Origin: Myripristis murdjan
Lineage: Eukaryota; Chordata; Actinopteri; Holocentriformes; Holocentridae
DNA length: 64,000 bases
Reading direction: 5' to 3'
NCBI RefSeq assembly: GCF_902150065.1
Contig: NC_043990.1
Location: 15,979,699 to 16,043,698 of the forward strand
Position numbers and translations under genes: made by a program. The notes below the pieces were generated by a model that saw only the letters and a program-made list of their open reading frames with translations, had not been told where the DNA came from and did no database searches. Shown here one piece after another: positions 53,900 through 64,000 of the stretch; the stretch's first letter is position 1; each line of letters opens with the position of its first letter.

Positions 53900-56800
53900 G
53901 TGTTTCAGCAGAAGTGGACGGTCAGCAGAGAGGCGTTGACGGCCCAGTGAAATCTCGTAAAACAAGTATTGCTGAGGCCGAAATTAACTTGTTATATTGA
54001 CAATGCGCACTGTTTACTGGCGCTGCCTGCCTGTCCTCATCATAATACAGGCTTTAGATTGCACAAGTTATGGGATTAGGAATGATTACAGCTACTTTAT
54101 GATAGAGTGGCTTGAAAGTGGTGATTTCAGTGGGGGACACTGTTTACAACAGTGCATGAAAGTCCTGTATTTAGCTCAAGTTTTGGTTAAATTTGTGTCA
54201 TGGCTTAGGGACTTGTGTCATAATTTGATGTTTACTCAGCAAGGTTATAATACTGTTGCATTTTACATGTTTTTTTTTTATTTGTATTTTTATTTCATTT
54301 TTGACTTCTTGCTTTCAATTCCAGTTTATTTTTAATTACCTTAAAGCAGGGTTGCAAGTTTAGTTGAGTGTTTATTTTTTGAAAATGCTTAAGTTTAGCG
54401 TTTATTAGTTTCAGTGTTAGTTTTAGCCTTTTTTGTAGTAGGTATTTGTGAGGTGAGATTCAGTAAGGCCAGAAAAAATATTGTGTAATAAAAACTCAAC
54501 CAAACATCATTCCATTTTAAAAAATATTCACTTTGTACAGATTAACAACCAACTTAATTGACAAAGATGAAAAAACAAGACATTTTCCCTATAAATTTTT
54601 TTTTTTTTTTTTTGTAAAGCCTCATTTTTGTTTTTATTTAAGTTTTTTCACACCCATATTTTGTTGTGTTAGTTTTTATTAATGATGAAAACCTAGTTTT
54701 TCAGGAGCGTCTGGACCCGGCTCAGTCTTGTGACCACAGAGGAGCTTATCAACTGCCATCAGGGTGAGAGTGGAGGACAGAGTCACATTCTTTTGTTCTG
54801 GCTTTAAGGGCCACAGATGATCAAAGCTGAACAGCTCAGGTGATTGAAGGTTGACCCCTTGGTGTGAAACTCCTGTATGAATTATGGCTTTTCTACAGTT
54901 TACTGGTGCGAGGTAAACAATGGCTGTGTAGATGTAGATGTGAAAAGAGGACATCTTGTTGCCCAAAAAACCTGACTCAAGCACTTCAGGCTGCATCTAT
55001 CAGCACATATCACACATTTGAGTGAGACCTGGGACAAAAATGTCTGCTTTTAGTGAGTATTTGATTAGTTGAAAATGGTTACTTTCAGGATTCAGTCAGA
55101 TTTGGGTTCACATGCTCTACTTCCCAGGCCTAGTTTAGGGTTTGGTCTGAATTAGTCAGTCAAACTGTAATCTGGAACAATGTTATTACCAAACAATGAC
55201 AATTATCTGATACAAAATGTGTATATCAATTTCAGTGCATTGCAGCGAGACATGTGTGCATGTTGGTGCATTTTGTAAAACATGCTAAAGCCTAAAATAG
55301 CTGATCCTTGCTCAGACTAGAGACAGATTAGAGAAGTCAGTGTTAAAACAACATAGAGCAAAGTGTGGCCCCTCACATTCACTCATTTCCATCCACAGAG
55401 GGCAGTGTTGTCAGTGAAGTAAGTTAGTTCCCATCTGAAACCCAGTGTTACCACACTATGGCTTCTAACATCCATAAAGCTGCTGTACCACTGACAATTT
55501 AAATTATGCATGTTAAAGTATCATTTTAATTTTATGAGCAACAGGGGAGGGAGTAAAAATATGGAGTTTTATGAAGCAATCCTTTGCATCCCATTTCCTT
55601 TTCAGCTAGATACCAAAATATCATAAAAGCTCTTATTTGGATTCCTATCTGAAAATCACATTTGGGTGACATGGACATAAGGCTGCAGGTGACAATAATC
55701 AGCATATTTTCCAGAACATAAGAGCCTTTAAAATGTTTGCCCTCCATTTGAAGCCCTGGTTTGTAATTGCAATTTCACACCCCCTGCTGAGACACTGTTG
55801 CCTCACAATCAGTGGCTTGAAAACACTTCCTCCTATCAGACTGAACTTTTGTTATTCTTACAAGACTCTGAGTCTTGTAAGAACTATGTTTACCAGTCAA
55901 TATTTTTAAACACTACAAAAAAAAACATTTTCAGTTGTGATGACAGGAACTCATTTTCCATATGAAGTTAAAATTGTGACAGTGATTATAACTCATGTTT
56001 TAAACCAATAATGTGAGCCATAAAGCCTTTGTTTATGCACGAGGACATTCATAGGCAGGAAATTCAGTTTAATGCGAGCAGTCTCATTGCAGTTCAAGGC
56101 GGCAGCCTGGGCACATGCTCAGATCGCTGTGTAGAAGTCCCAGTGAGAGCAGCCGACCCACTTCCTGCCCAGTATAGCAATCAGTGGTGGACCAAGCTGA
56201 TGCCCCAGTGCAGAATGTACAGACACTGCTTCTGCTATGCACTCCACATACTGTCCAAATGATATCCTACACATATAAGGGCAAACACGTACACACTGCA
56301 CACCTGTTTCCAATGTTTAATTCCACTTACAGGAAAGCACCAAGCTAAATAACATACTCAAGTGTTTAACTTGAACATTTATGAATGCTTAAACTTGCAT
56401 CCCACTTGTTATAATGGTGACAATTTTAAGAAAAGTGGCACTACTAAATTTTTGTAATAAATGGCTGTAGTGCAGCCTTCTCCAAAATGCTACTTTTCCG
56501 ATCAGTTTACATGTAGCATTGATTTGGCTTGTTTGCCTTTCCACGTGTATTTCTAATGTAGGTAAATATAGCTGCAAACCACCTGTTAATTATTAGGTAA
56601 AACTTGCTGAAATTTCAAAGCACCTGTCAGCCTCACCCCATAGTACTGAGAACCACATACTTCTCAGGTATCAAAACAAGAGACAAAGAGGTTAAATACA
56701 CAAATAAAATACAAAACACCCGAATAGAAAATAGTACAAAGTAACCACATAAAAGCATATGGAAAAAAATGTATCCTCTGCACTGCTGAAAAGATCAAAT

Positions 56801-57280
56801 ATCAAAGTGACAGTATAAAGCCACTGAATGAAGTTGCTAACTTCTTTTCGTAGGTTGTCTATACCTCATCATCATAGTATGGAAAATTACAGTAAATTAT
56901 AGTTTGCACAGGTTGCTGAGGGTGAAAAGATGTCAGTAAAATGGAATGTAACCTTCTCAACAAATTATCACCCCTACTGTGACCATGGTTTTGGCAAATG
57001 GCTATTCAAACATAAAACCCTTTACAGTTTTCAAGGCCTAACACACACTGACCTCACTGATCCATGGCATATGAATCCTCAGTAAAAATACTAGCTGTCA
57101 CACTGGACATCTGAGAGGACAGGATGGGAACAAATAATGTGGGAGTAGAGCCTCACTGAGGTAAATATCAAGTTGTGCTTCCATTTACATTCCTTCTGCC
57201 ATCTACATGATCACTGCTGTCACAAGAAACCTAAAACTAATGAAATGGCCTCTGTTTCTGATCGCCCTGTCCACCTTTCC
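53900..57280. other. Intergenic region between pabpc1 promoter and 14-3-3 3' end
   Basis: No gene was found. It contains the second copy of the T-rich repeat (54270-54680). The 3'UTR of the 14-3-3 gene extends into its right side; a minus-strand AATAAA is at 57290-57295, though longer 3'UTRs are possible. Confidence 0.5.
54270..54680 (+). repeat. T-rich dispersed repeat, copy 2
   Basis: Shares GAAAATGCTTAAGTTTAG, TTTATTAGTTTCAGTG and TTTTTTCACACCCA blocks, in the same order and orientation, with 39838-40335. Confidence 0.55.
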
Positions 57281-57519
57281 AACTCAGATTTTATTATGGG
57301 CCTCCAAAGGGATTTGTGGACAAGTGGTCATGAAACATGCTCTAGCTGTAAACCTTTAGTTCAAGTATTTTTTTTCCTTTGTCCAACAGCAACAATTTGT
57401 TTAAGATGAAGAAGGTTAAAGATCCTAGAGCTTATATGAGTCTAAAAGGGGTATTTCATGGTGATTTCTTGGAAAACCACGGACAACAAGGTGAAACATC
57501 AGTTGATTCACATGATGAG

Positions 57520-57575
57520 TAATGCTCAATAAACAAAAAACAAACAAAACAAAAAAAACAAAAAACAAAAAAAAA
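57520..57575 (+). repeat. A-rich (CAAAA)n simple repeat
   Basis: A run of AACAAAACAAAAAAAAC-type units in the 14-3-3 3'UTR region, followed at about 57620-57740 by degenerate ACACA/TGCACA repeats. Confidence 0.85.
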
Positions 57576-57807
57576 ACAGATCTAGTTAAGCCCATCTTTT
57601 GTAGCCCCAAGAGGTGCACACTTGCATGTGCACACACACAAATACACGTACACACACAGTTCATGTACCTGCACACACATACTGTATACACTGTGAGTGA
57701 AGTGCAAACATACATACATGGCTGTGCATGTATGTGCACACAACCACACAGAACTTAGGCTGGTGAGAGGTTAAAAAATATGTTGTTCTTAAAGACAGAT
57801 TTGAAAC

Positions 57808-60800
57808 TCAGTTGTTCTCTGTTGCCACTGCGTCGTCCTCCCCTTCAACCTGAGCCTCTGACGTCCACAGCTGTAATAATGCAGGAGATATAGGATTACT
57901 GTACATTCAGAACTACAGGGAAACCTTAGCATCTACACATAACTGTCAGTTTTCACAGGGCAATGTGAAACTCTGTGCAGATGAAAATGAGCAAAAGGTG
58001 AAATAATAAGAGAGCTGACAGGCAGGCAAATGAACATGTGGCCAGACAAGACACTCACTGTCAGATTGTCACGAAGGAGCTGCATGATCAAGGTGCTGTC
58101 CTTGTAGGACTCCTTGTTGAGGGAGTCCAGCTCACTAACAGCTTCATCAAAAGCCTGTGAGAGATAAAGGCAACCATCAGTATTATCCAAACCAGTGAGT
58201 ACATGTCCAAAACGCAGTGCAAATCCACTAGTATGAGGGTCTAACTACTTAGTAAGGCAAACGACAAAGAGAATTGCCTGGATAATTCAAAGAAGAGCCG
58301 CAGCAAAAACTCAGGGTGACAAAGTAAAAAGTAAAAAGCGGCTCTTGTTGCTGACGAGCAGCAATCATTTTCATGGTGAAAGGGACATTGATTCAATAAG
58401 ACTGGTATTTGTGATATACGTGTCCATCTTTGTACAATTTGAACACTCAATTTGGCCATATAAATAGCAGACAATTATTGTGATGGAATAGCCTACAGAT
58501 CCCCATAGGATACATCTGTTTTTGCTTATCTTGTGCAGAACTAGTAGGGATTCAGTGACTTTGTCTTGTCAGTAGGGCAGATGTTTGCAAACAAAGAGGC
58601 TTATATCCAAGTCTTTTAGTTGAAGGACAGTCCAACTGAATTTGAGGGCATTTAGTCTTTTAGAAGAAAAAATAACAAGGTACACAGCCCAAAATTATAG
58701 ACTATGAGAGTCTGTGAAAGAAACAAAGAGGGAGCTGGAGTAAGAGACAGAGACAAACTTTGTAAAAATAAGCTCCTAACCTTCTTGGCCAGTTCGCAGG
58801 CCTTTTCAGAGCTATTGCAGATTTCATAGTGGAAGACAGAGTAGTTGAGTGCCAGGCCGAGGCGGATGGGATGTGTACACGGCAATTCAGCGCTGATCTC
58901 AGTGGCTTTCTGGTAAGCGTTGTCGGACTTTTCGATGTCTGCAACCAGGAGGATAAAGTAAGAAGCAGGTATTTAAATTGGGAAAGACAAGATAGAAGTT
59001 GGTTTGTTTACAATACTATGTGACATGCCCTGGATAAAACTACACTCGTGGACCATTATGCACCATCTGTGCACCTAATAGTCCATGTTATTTCCACTGT
59101 TGCTTACAAGCACAATCACCATTGCCACCATATGGTTACACATATTTAGACTGCAAAACAGCATAATACGAAATGGTGCACCTTCTCCAACCTTCAGACG
59201 CAAGACCTAAATTTGCCTGATATATCTAATCCAGTGAATCCAAATCCACCAAAACAATCCATTTTTCTCAAGAGTCCTTTTTTATGAAGATTTTGAAGCC
59301 GATTTTGGCAGCACTGAGGCATATTATTGCAGCATTATGACAGCCAAGACAATAAATCTGCTATTACCAAATGATATGCATGATGAATTGTAATGAATGG
59401 AAACAAGACTGAGCTCAGTTTGGAATGGAAAACATCAAGTGTTATGTGAGTTTGCTAAGACAAACCCTTTCAAAAGTTTAGGCACATCAATACACTTCAG
59501 ACTTCCTATGTTATTCATAAGATCTGGGATGTTCAGCTCAGTGGATGTTAATATAAATAGCTGACCTAAATGCCAACCCAATTATGGCTCAAAAACCAAG
59601 ACGGTAAAAGTGACTGACACCAGCAAGGAAAATGAGCACTGGGTTTTTGCTATAAATGTGCAGTAAAACCTATAGGACGTCCCCAGAATGAGAGAAGGAA
59701 AGCCAGGCAGACAGTGGCAGTTTGGGTTGCCAAAGCCTTGAAAGTGACTCTGAAACTGCCTCCTGGCAACCAGCAACAGCCAGCACCCTGGTACTGCTGC
59801 TGTTGCTATGGCAACCCAGCAGCAGCCCCAGCCCATGTTGAGGCTGACAGTTGTAGGTCAAGTGCCGCAATTGTGTCAGTATTCTAGCCACAAACAGTAC
59901 CTGAAGCAAGACGGCCCGCATATTTTACAGAAGATTTGAAGGGCCAGTAATCTAAACACATTTATCACATCCTTCAAAAGATGTAGGATGGCCTATTGCC
60001 ACAGAAACCAAGTATCCCCCAGTGACTACACTACCTGACCTGGTTGGTTTTTGAGAGTGAGAAATACTCAGGAGATAATCATGCACTGTAACTATATAAG
60101 GAGTCACTAAGTCAGCCTAGTTCTCAGATCAGGGCCTAAAAAGATAACAGAGGAGGTGCAGAGACAATATGATAATCATGATACATATGATACAATATGT
60201 AAATCTCATTACTGCTACAATATCCAAAGTTTAAATTAAAGCACTTGTCATTTGTGCAGCAAAAAGCCAGGGCACGGCTACTCCTGCAAAGATCAACACT
60301 AAAACAGTAGACATACAATATTACACTATTCAATACAATTTTGTGAACCTCCACACAAAATCTGTACAAAAGCAAACAAGAGGTCTAATCTGTGATGTTA
60401 GAATCTGCTGTCAGGGAATAAAATGTCTGACACTGTGGACCCAAGTATTTCTCAAGATTATCAGAAGCAGCAAAGTCTGATCCATCTCCATCCACATGAT
60501 CTTAATTTCACTGTAATGATAGCTGGTAGGAACCAAAAAAATGTACTGTTAATGGTCTCTCATTCAGCGTCAGTTGAGGTGTGTCTAAGATTAATGTCAC
60601 AATGGCCTGTATGCAACCCTATAGTGTGGGATTTCCACATGAGTTTTAGATATGAGCCAATGCAGCAGAGAGAACTGGTAGATGTGTCATATCAGGAGTG
60701 AAAGTGTGACATACAGCAGTCTATGAAACTACACAAATCATAGTTTCAGGAAGTCTGGACTAAAATCAAGCACAAAAACAATGTTAAGACTAATAGCTTT

Positions 60801-62376
60801 GGTTCCAGGGTCAAACACATTGCAACAGGGTTTTGAGAGGAGGTGTGGCTTCCCCATGTTTGAGCTTGGCCCTGGAGCAAGCACCCAGTTTCATTTAGTC
60901 AGGTACTGTCTCAATGTTGACGCACAACTTAGTTTATATACCCAAATCAACCCTACCCTTTACAAGAGAGATGGAGTCCTTAGTATAACAGACTATCTTC
61001 AGTTTCCTCGTAATCCAACCCTTGTTTACGACTCCATTAAATTGGATTAAGAGAACCTCGACCTATGACAGGATTATGAATCTAAGGTCAGTTGGATCCT
61101 TATCAATCACATTAATGATGACCTGCTAAAGCATCTTGTGTCAGCACTCTGAAATGCTAGAGAATGAGAGGCAAGAGCACAAAAATAAGCACTTGGGTAT
61201 CAGGTCAAGGCTAAAATGTTGAAAATGATACCAATACTGAAAATGAACCAGTGCATATGTATGTGATGTGTCTGGGCCGCAGAGCTCTGCTTCACTCACC
61301 AGCCTCTTTGTCAGTGGCCACCTCAGCCTGGTAGCGGTAGTAATCTCCCTTCATCTTGTAGTAGAAGACTTTGCTTTCATTCTGCGTGGCTTTCGGAATC
61401 AGATGATCATCAAGCAGGGCCTGGCATGCGGGTGTACGACACAATTTGGTCAAAGCCACACAAATCCGTGACAAATCCGTTTTAAAAAAATTTTATCTGG
61501 CTTCCTAGTCATAGTAAATAAATGTCCTCCCTCGACAATCACGGCAGCCGGTTTAAACCAAAAACACACATTTGACACCTTCTGTAAACCCAAAGTGGGA
61601 ACACTGAATATAAAATGTGGTTTATCAAACTTACATTTACATTTTAATTGCACTTATTGTAACACAGGCTTATTATTTTAGAAATTATGCTTGACTGACT
61701 TTTTTTTTTTTTTAATATAAAAACATTAAAAAATGTAATGTACCCTTTGCAGTACTCCAACATACCCCTAGGGATACGTGTACCCCATTTGAGAACCACT
61801 GAATTAACACACCAACACACAAGGGTAGTGGCTAGCATTCAAATGTCTGCCGTGAGAAGCTCCCCTATCCTTAAAGCACCTTTTTCCAGTTTTTCCACAT
61901 TCCAGACAGGGTTATTGTATGCAACACTACCTCGACTCAACAGACAGACAGTGACTGCTCTGGTATACTCTGACACAAGACATTTAGTTTTCCCACATCT
62001 CTAGCCTCACTCCTTTTCCTAACCCAACATTTATTCCCTTCCTTCCCTAACCAGTCTTCTTCATCCCCCCTCTGCTCCTCACCAGCACTTCTTTGCAGAC
62101 GCCGTTCAATTCCTTCTCGATTGTCTCCCTGTAGTCCTTGGCGAGAGCAGATTTTGGGTTGCCCTCTGACTTTTGCTCCACGCTGGATATCACCCTCCAG
62201 GCGGATCTCTTAGCTCCCACCACATTCTTGTAGGCCACAGAGAGTAGGTTGCGCTCCTCGTTGTTGAGCTCTGCGTCCGCCACGGTCAGCTCCTTCATGA
62301 ACGCGGCCATGTCTTCATAGCGCTCGGCCTGCTCAGCCATCTTGGCCTTCTCGATCAGATCCGCCTTGTCCGACAT
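57808..62376 (-). CDS. 14-3-3 family protein, divergent (ywhaz-like), 5 coding exons
   Basis: 14-3-3 proteins are dimeric all-helical adaptors that bind phosphoserine/threonine motifs. Exons in transcript order: 62083-62376, 61300-61420, 58781-58938, 58059-58154, 57808-57870; phases agree, 243 aa plus TGA (usual 245-248). Signature motifs are intact: [13 protein letters not shown] and [20 protein letters not shown]. Phosphate-binding residues equivalent to human zeta K49, R56, R127 and Y128 are present ([26 protein letters not shown]). Differences from canonical vertebrate isoforms: N-terminus [16 protein letters not shown], alanine at the Ser58 position, YRYQAEV instead of [22 protein letters not shown] where most have EISKKEMQPTHPIRLG, and [17 protein letters not shown]. 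The neighbouring pabpc1 matches the human PABPC1-YWHAZ pair, favouring a ywhaz-derived copy; a separate fish-specific paralogue is possible. The donor after exon 3 is GTTAGG, slightly weak. Confidence 0.93.
59802..59815. promoter_or_regulatory. RFX X-box-like palindrome
   Basis: GTTGCTATGGCAAC is an almost perfect inverted repeat that fits the RFX X-box consensus (GTNRCC spaced RGYAAC). It is in the long intron between exons 2 and 3 of the 14-3-3 gene. No other promoter feature was noticed beside it. Confidence 0.35.
61690..61801 (-). mobile_element. hAT-derived fragment with terminal CAGTGGTTCTCAAA
   Basis: Read on the minus strand, the segment begins CAGTGGTTCTCAAATGGGG at 61801 and continues through GTACACGTATCCCTAGGGG to a T/A-rich end at about 61690. 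That start is the usual hAT-superfamily terminal inverted repeat. The other end was not found. Confidence 0.55.
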
Positions 62377-63969
62377 TGCTCCTGTGTAGACTGACGAAGA
62401 ACAACTAAGGACAGCGAGTAGGGAAGGACAGAGCAAATGGGGCAGGAGAGAAAGAAGGACAGAGCAGAGGGAGTCAGGGAGTTGGGGGCAGGGAGAATGA
62501 TGACACAGACAAAAGGATTGGATAATTTAACTCTGATGTACCTGCGTAGTTGTGAGACAAAATCCTCAGTAAATTTATTTCAAAATCCCTTTGTACAGCA
62601 AGATAAAACAATCGGCAAAAGGACAAATAAAGTATGGGATTTCTGAGCTACTAATTTTTTGAGCTTCTAATATACAAGAAAGGGGATACTGAAATGCAGA
62701 AGGTTAACATTTTATAATGTACTCAAAAGAAAGTAAGAGCAGGTGAAGCGGGTGAACCCAATGTTTAGGATGAGGTACACCACCACCAGCAATAACCCTG
62801 TTGGTGCTTTTCAGGTTTCAGTTTCTAGATCATGTGTTGTAGAACTCCTCACCCATGGTTATGTCTTGCGGATGTCGCACTTGCTTTTTATAATCAAATC
62901 TAAAGGAGCTTTTTGGATATGAACCCACCACCGAACCAGCTCTGCTCATCTATACCTGGGCGCAGTCTGAAATATATTATACTGATGTCTAATAATTCAC
63001 CTGGTGACCAAATCCTTAGCAAGAAAAATAAAGGAATTATAAGCCATACACTCCCTACACAGTTAAAATGCAAACCAACACAACACTTGCAAAGCAGGCT
63101 CTCAAATGAATTAAATATCAGTCTTGTTGTAGTAAATAGCTGACAGGACCAGGTCACCTTGCAAACACCAATTCCCTAACTCATTTCTTAGCAGGATGCA
63201 ACTCAGTCACTATGAACTTTTACTTATTTGCCTGCACCGTGGAGAGCAGTACAGCAGCTGTGGTGAATCAATAGACGGTGGCTTGCACATCATTGTTCTC
63301 CAAGTCTGTCTTATCTAAACTAAGATTATCTGTTGGGTTAATACTCCACAATCACTAAATCATAGTTTTTAACACAGGCCAGCAGACCACCACCTGCGTC
63401 GACGCACCTTGCTGCCACACCTGCCCGCGGAAAACGTGCTAGTGCTTTATTGTGTACAAGAAAAGGGGGCGAAAACATTTTTGTAACAATTTCTGTGGTA
63501 AACCAGTAGGCTTACGTTGCTCGTAACCGCTGCAGAAGGAAAAAGGAGAGCTAATAATAGTGCGGCTGACTCACTTTAACTTGATGGAGGGAGCCTAGTT
63601 TTGTCCAAAGTGAACGCCCTTTTTCGCTTCCTGGAAAAAACAAGTAAGCCAATTCTTCGCTTTGTAAGCAGGTTAAGTGTCAAATAATGCGTGTGTTGCC
63701 GACTCGGTAGCGAGGAATTACGCAGCATTACACGAAACACAATAAAATTTAAGAAATAGATGAGCAAAGTGCATCGGCGAGTCCCATTCAATTGGGGCCA
63801 AACAATGAGTGAGCCTCGGAGCATCGCTGCTCTCAACTCAGACACGTTTAGCCGCTTGAGCTGGGACACAAAGCAAAGACGAAGTGGTTTTTCGAGCCAG
63901 ATTGAGAAAGGGGACAATTCGTCGACTACATTATAGCTGACTGCAGTCGCTAAAAGTCCAGAAACCCAC

Positions 63970-64000
63970 CTGAGTGTAGAGTAAAACGCTTCTGATTCCG
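63970..64000 (-). other. Candidate non-coding first exon of the 14-3-3 gene (runs off the window)
   Basis: ACTCAG|GTGGGTTTC on the minus strand is a good donor at the very edge of the window. Near the start codon, acceptors TCGTCAG and CTACACAG are present within about 25 nt. YWHA genes usually have an untranslated first exon, but the start site is outside the window or undefined. Confidence 0.25.

Noticed and set aside
54679-54996. 105-residue minus-strand ORF upstream of pabpc1
   Set aside because: No domain or splice context; partly within a dispersed repeat.

Overview
The window is from a vertebrate nuclear genome, almost certainly a teleost fish. It has GT-AG multi-exon genes, vertebrate-type microsatellites, fish DNA transposons and LINE tails, and a type-IV antifreeze-like/14-kDa apolipoprotein gene, a family known from fish. 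Six protein-coding genes could be assembled exon by exon, with reading phase checked at every junction. Five are on the minus strand and one (afp4) is on the plus strand.

Layout, left to right. 1-2175: probable sv2a 3'UTR. 2176-11635 (-): sv2a, synaptic vesicle glycoprotein 2A, 12 coding exons, 736 aa, with upstream non-coding exons proposed near 11.7 and 14.8 kb. 15-17.6 kb: intergenic DNA with CA repeats. 17817-24716 (-): sf3b4, U2 snRNP SF3b subunit 4, 6 exons, 403 aa; intron 5 holds a decayed Tc1-like transposon and intron 1 a nested repeat cluster plus an unexplained exon-like segment. 24.8-28.6 kb: AT-rich spacer and lix1l 3' region. 28637-34845 (-): lix1l, 6 exons, 356 aa. 35-38.4 kb: no gene found. 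38.43-42.2 kb (+): afp4, 4 exons (first non-coding), 129 aa, with a clear TATA promoter. 43972-53296 (-): pabpc1, cytoplasmic poly(A)-binding protein 1, 13 coding exons, 633 aa; its promoter and 5'UTR carry a CCAAT box, CRE, TATA box, 5'TOP start and an oligo(A) autoregulatory tract. 54-57.8 kb: no gene found. 57808-62376 (-): a complete but divergent 14-3-3 gene (ywhaz-like), 5 coding exons, 243 aa, with a possible non-coding first exon at the right edge.

The genes are housekeeping or neuronal and are not a pathway cluster; neighbourhood reflects ancestry. From general knowledge, SV2A and SF3B4 are neighbours on human 1q21 with LIX1L nearby, and PABPC1 and YWHAZ are neighbours on human 8q22, so the window joins two blocks that are separate in humans. 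No retrovirus, LTR element, Polinton, CRISPR array or prokaryotic feature was seen. The observations most worth checking are the symmetric 57-nt exon-like segment in sf3b4 intron 1, the TOP/oligo(A) control architecture of pabpc1, the divergent 14-3-3 protein, a repeated start-site segment inside afp4, and a hAT-type MITE family with one intact and one interrupted copy.
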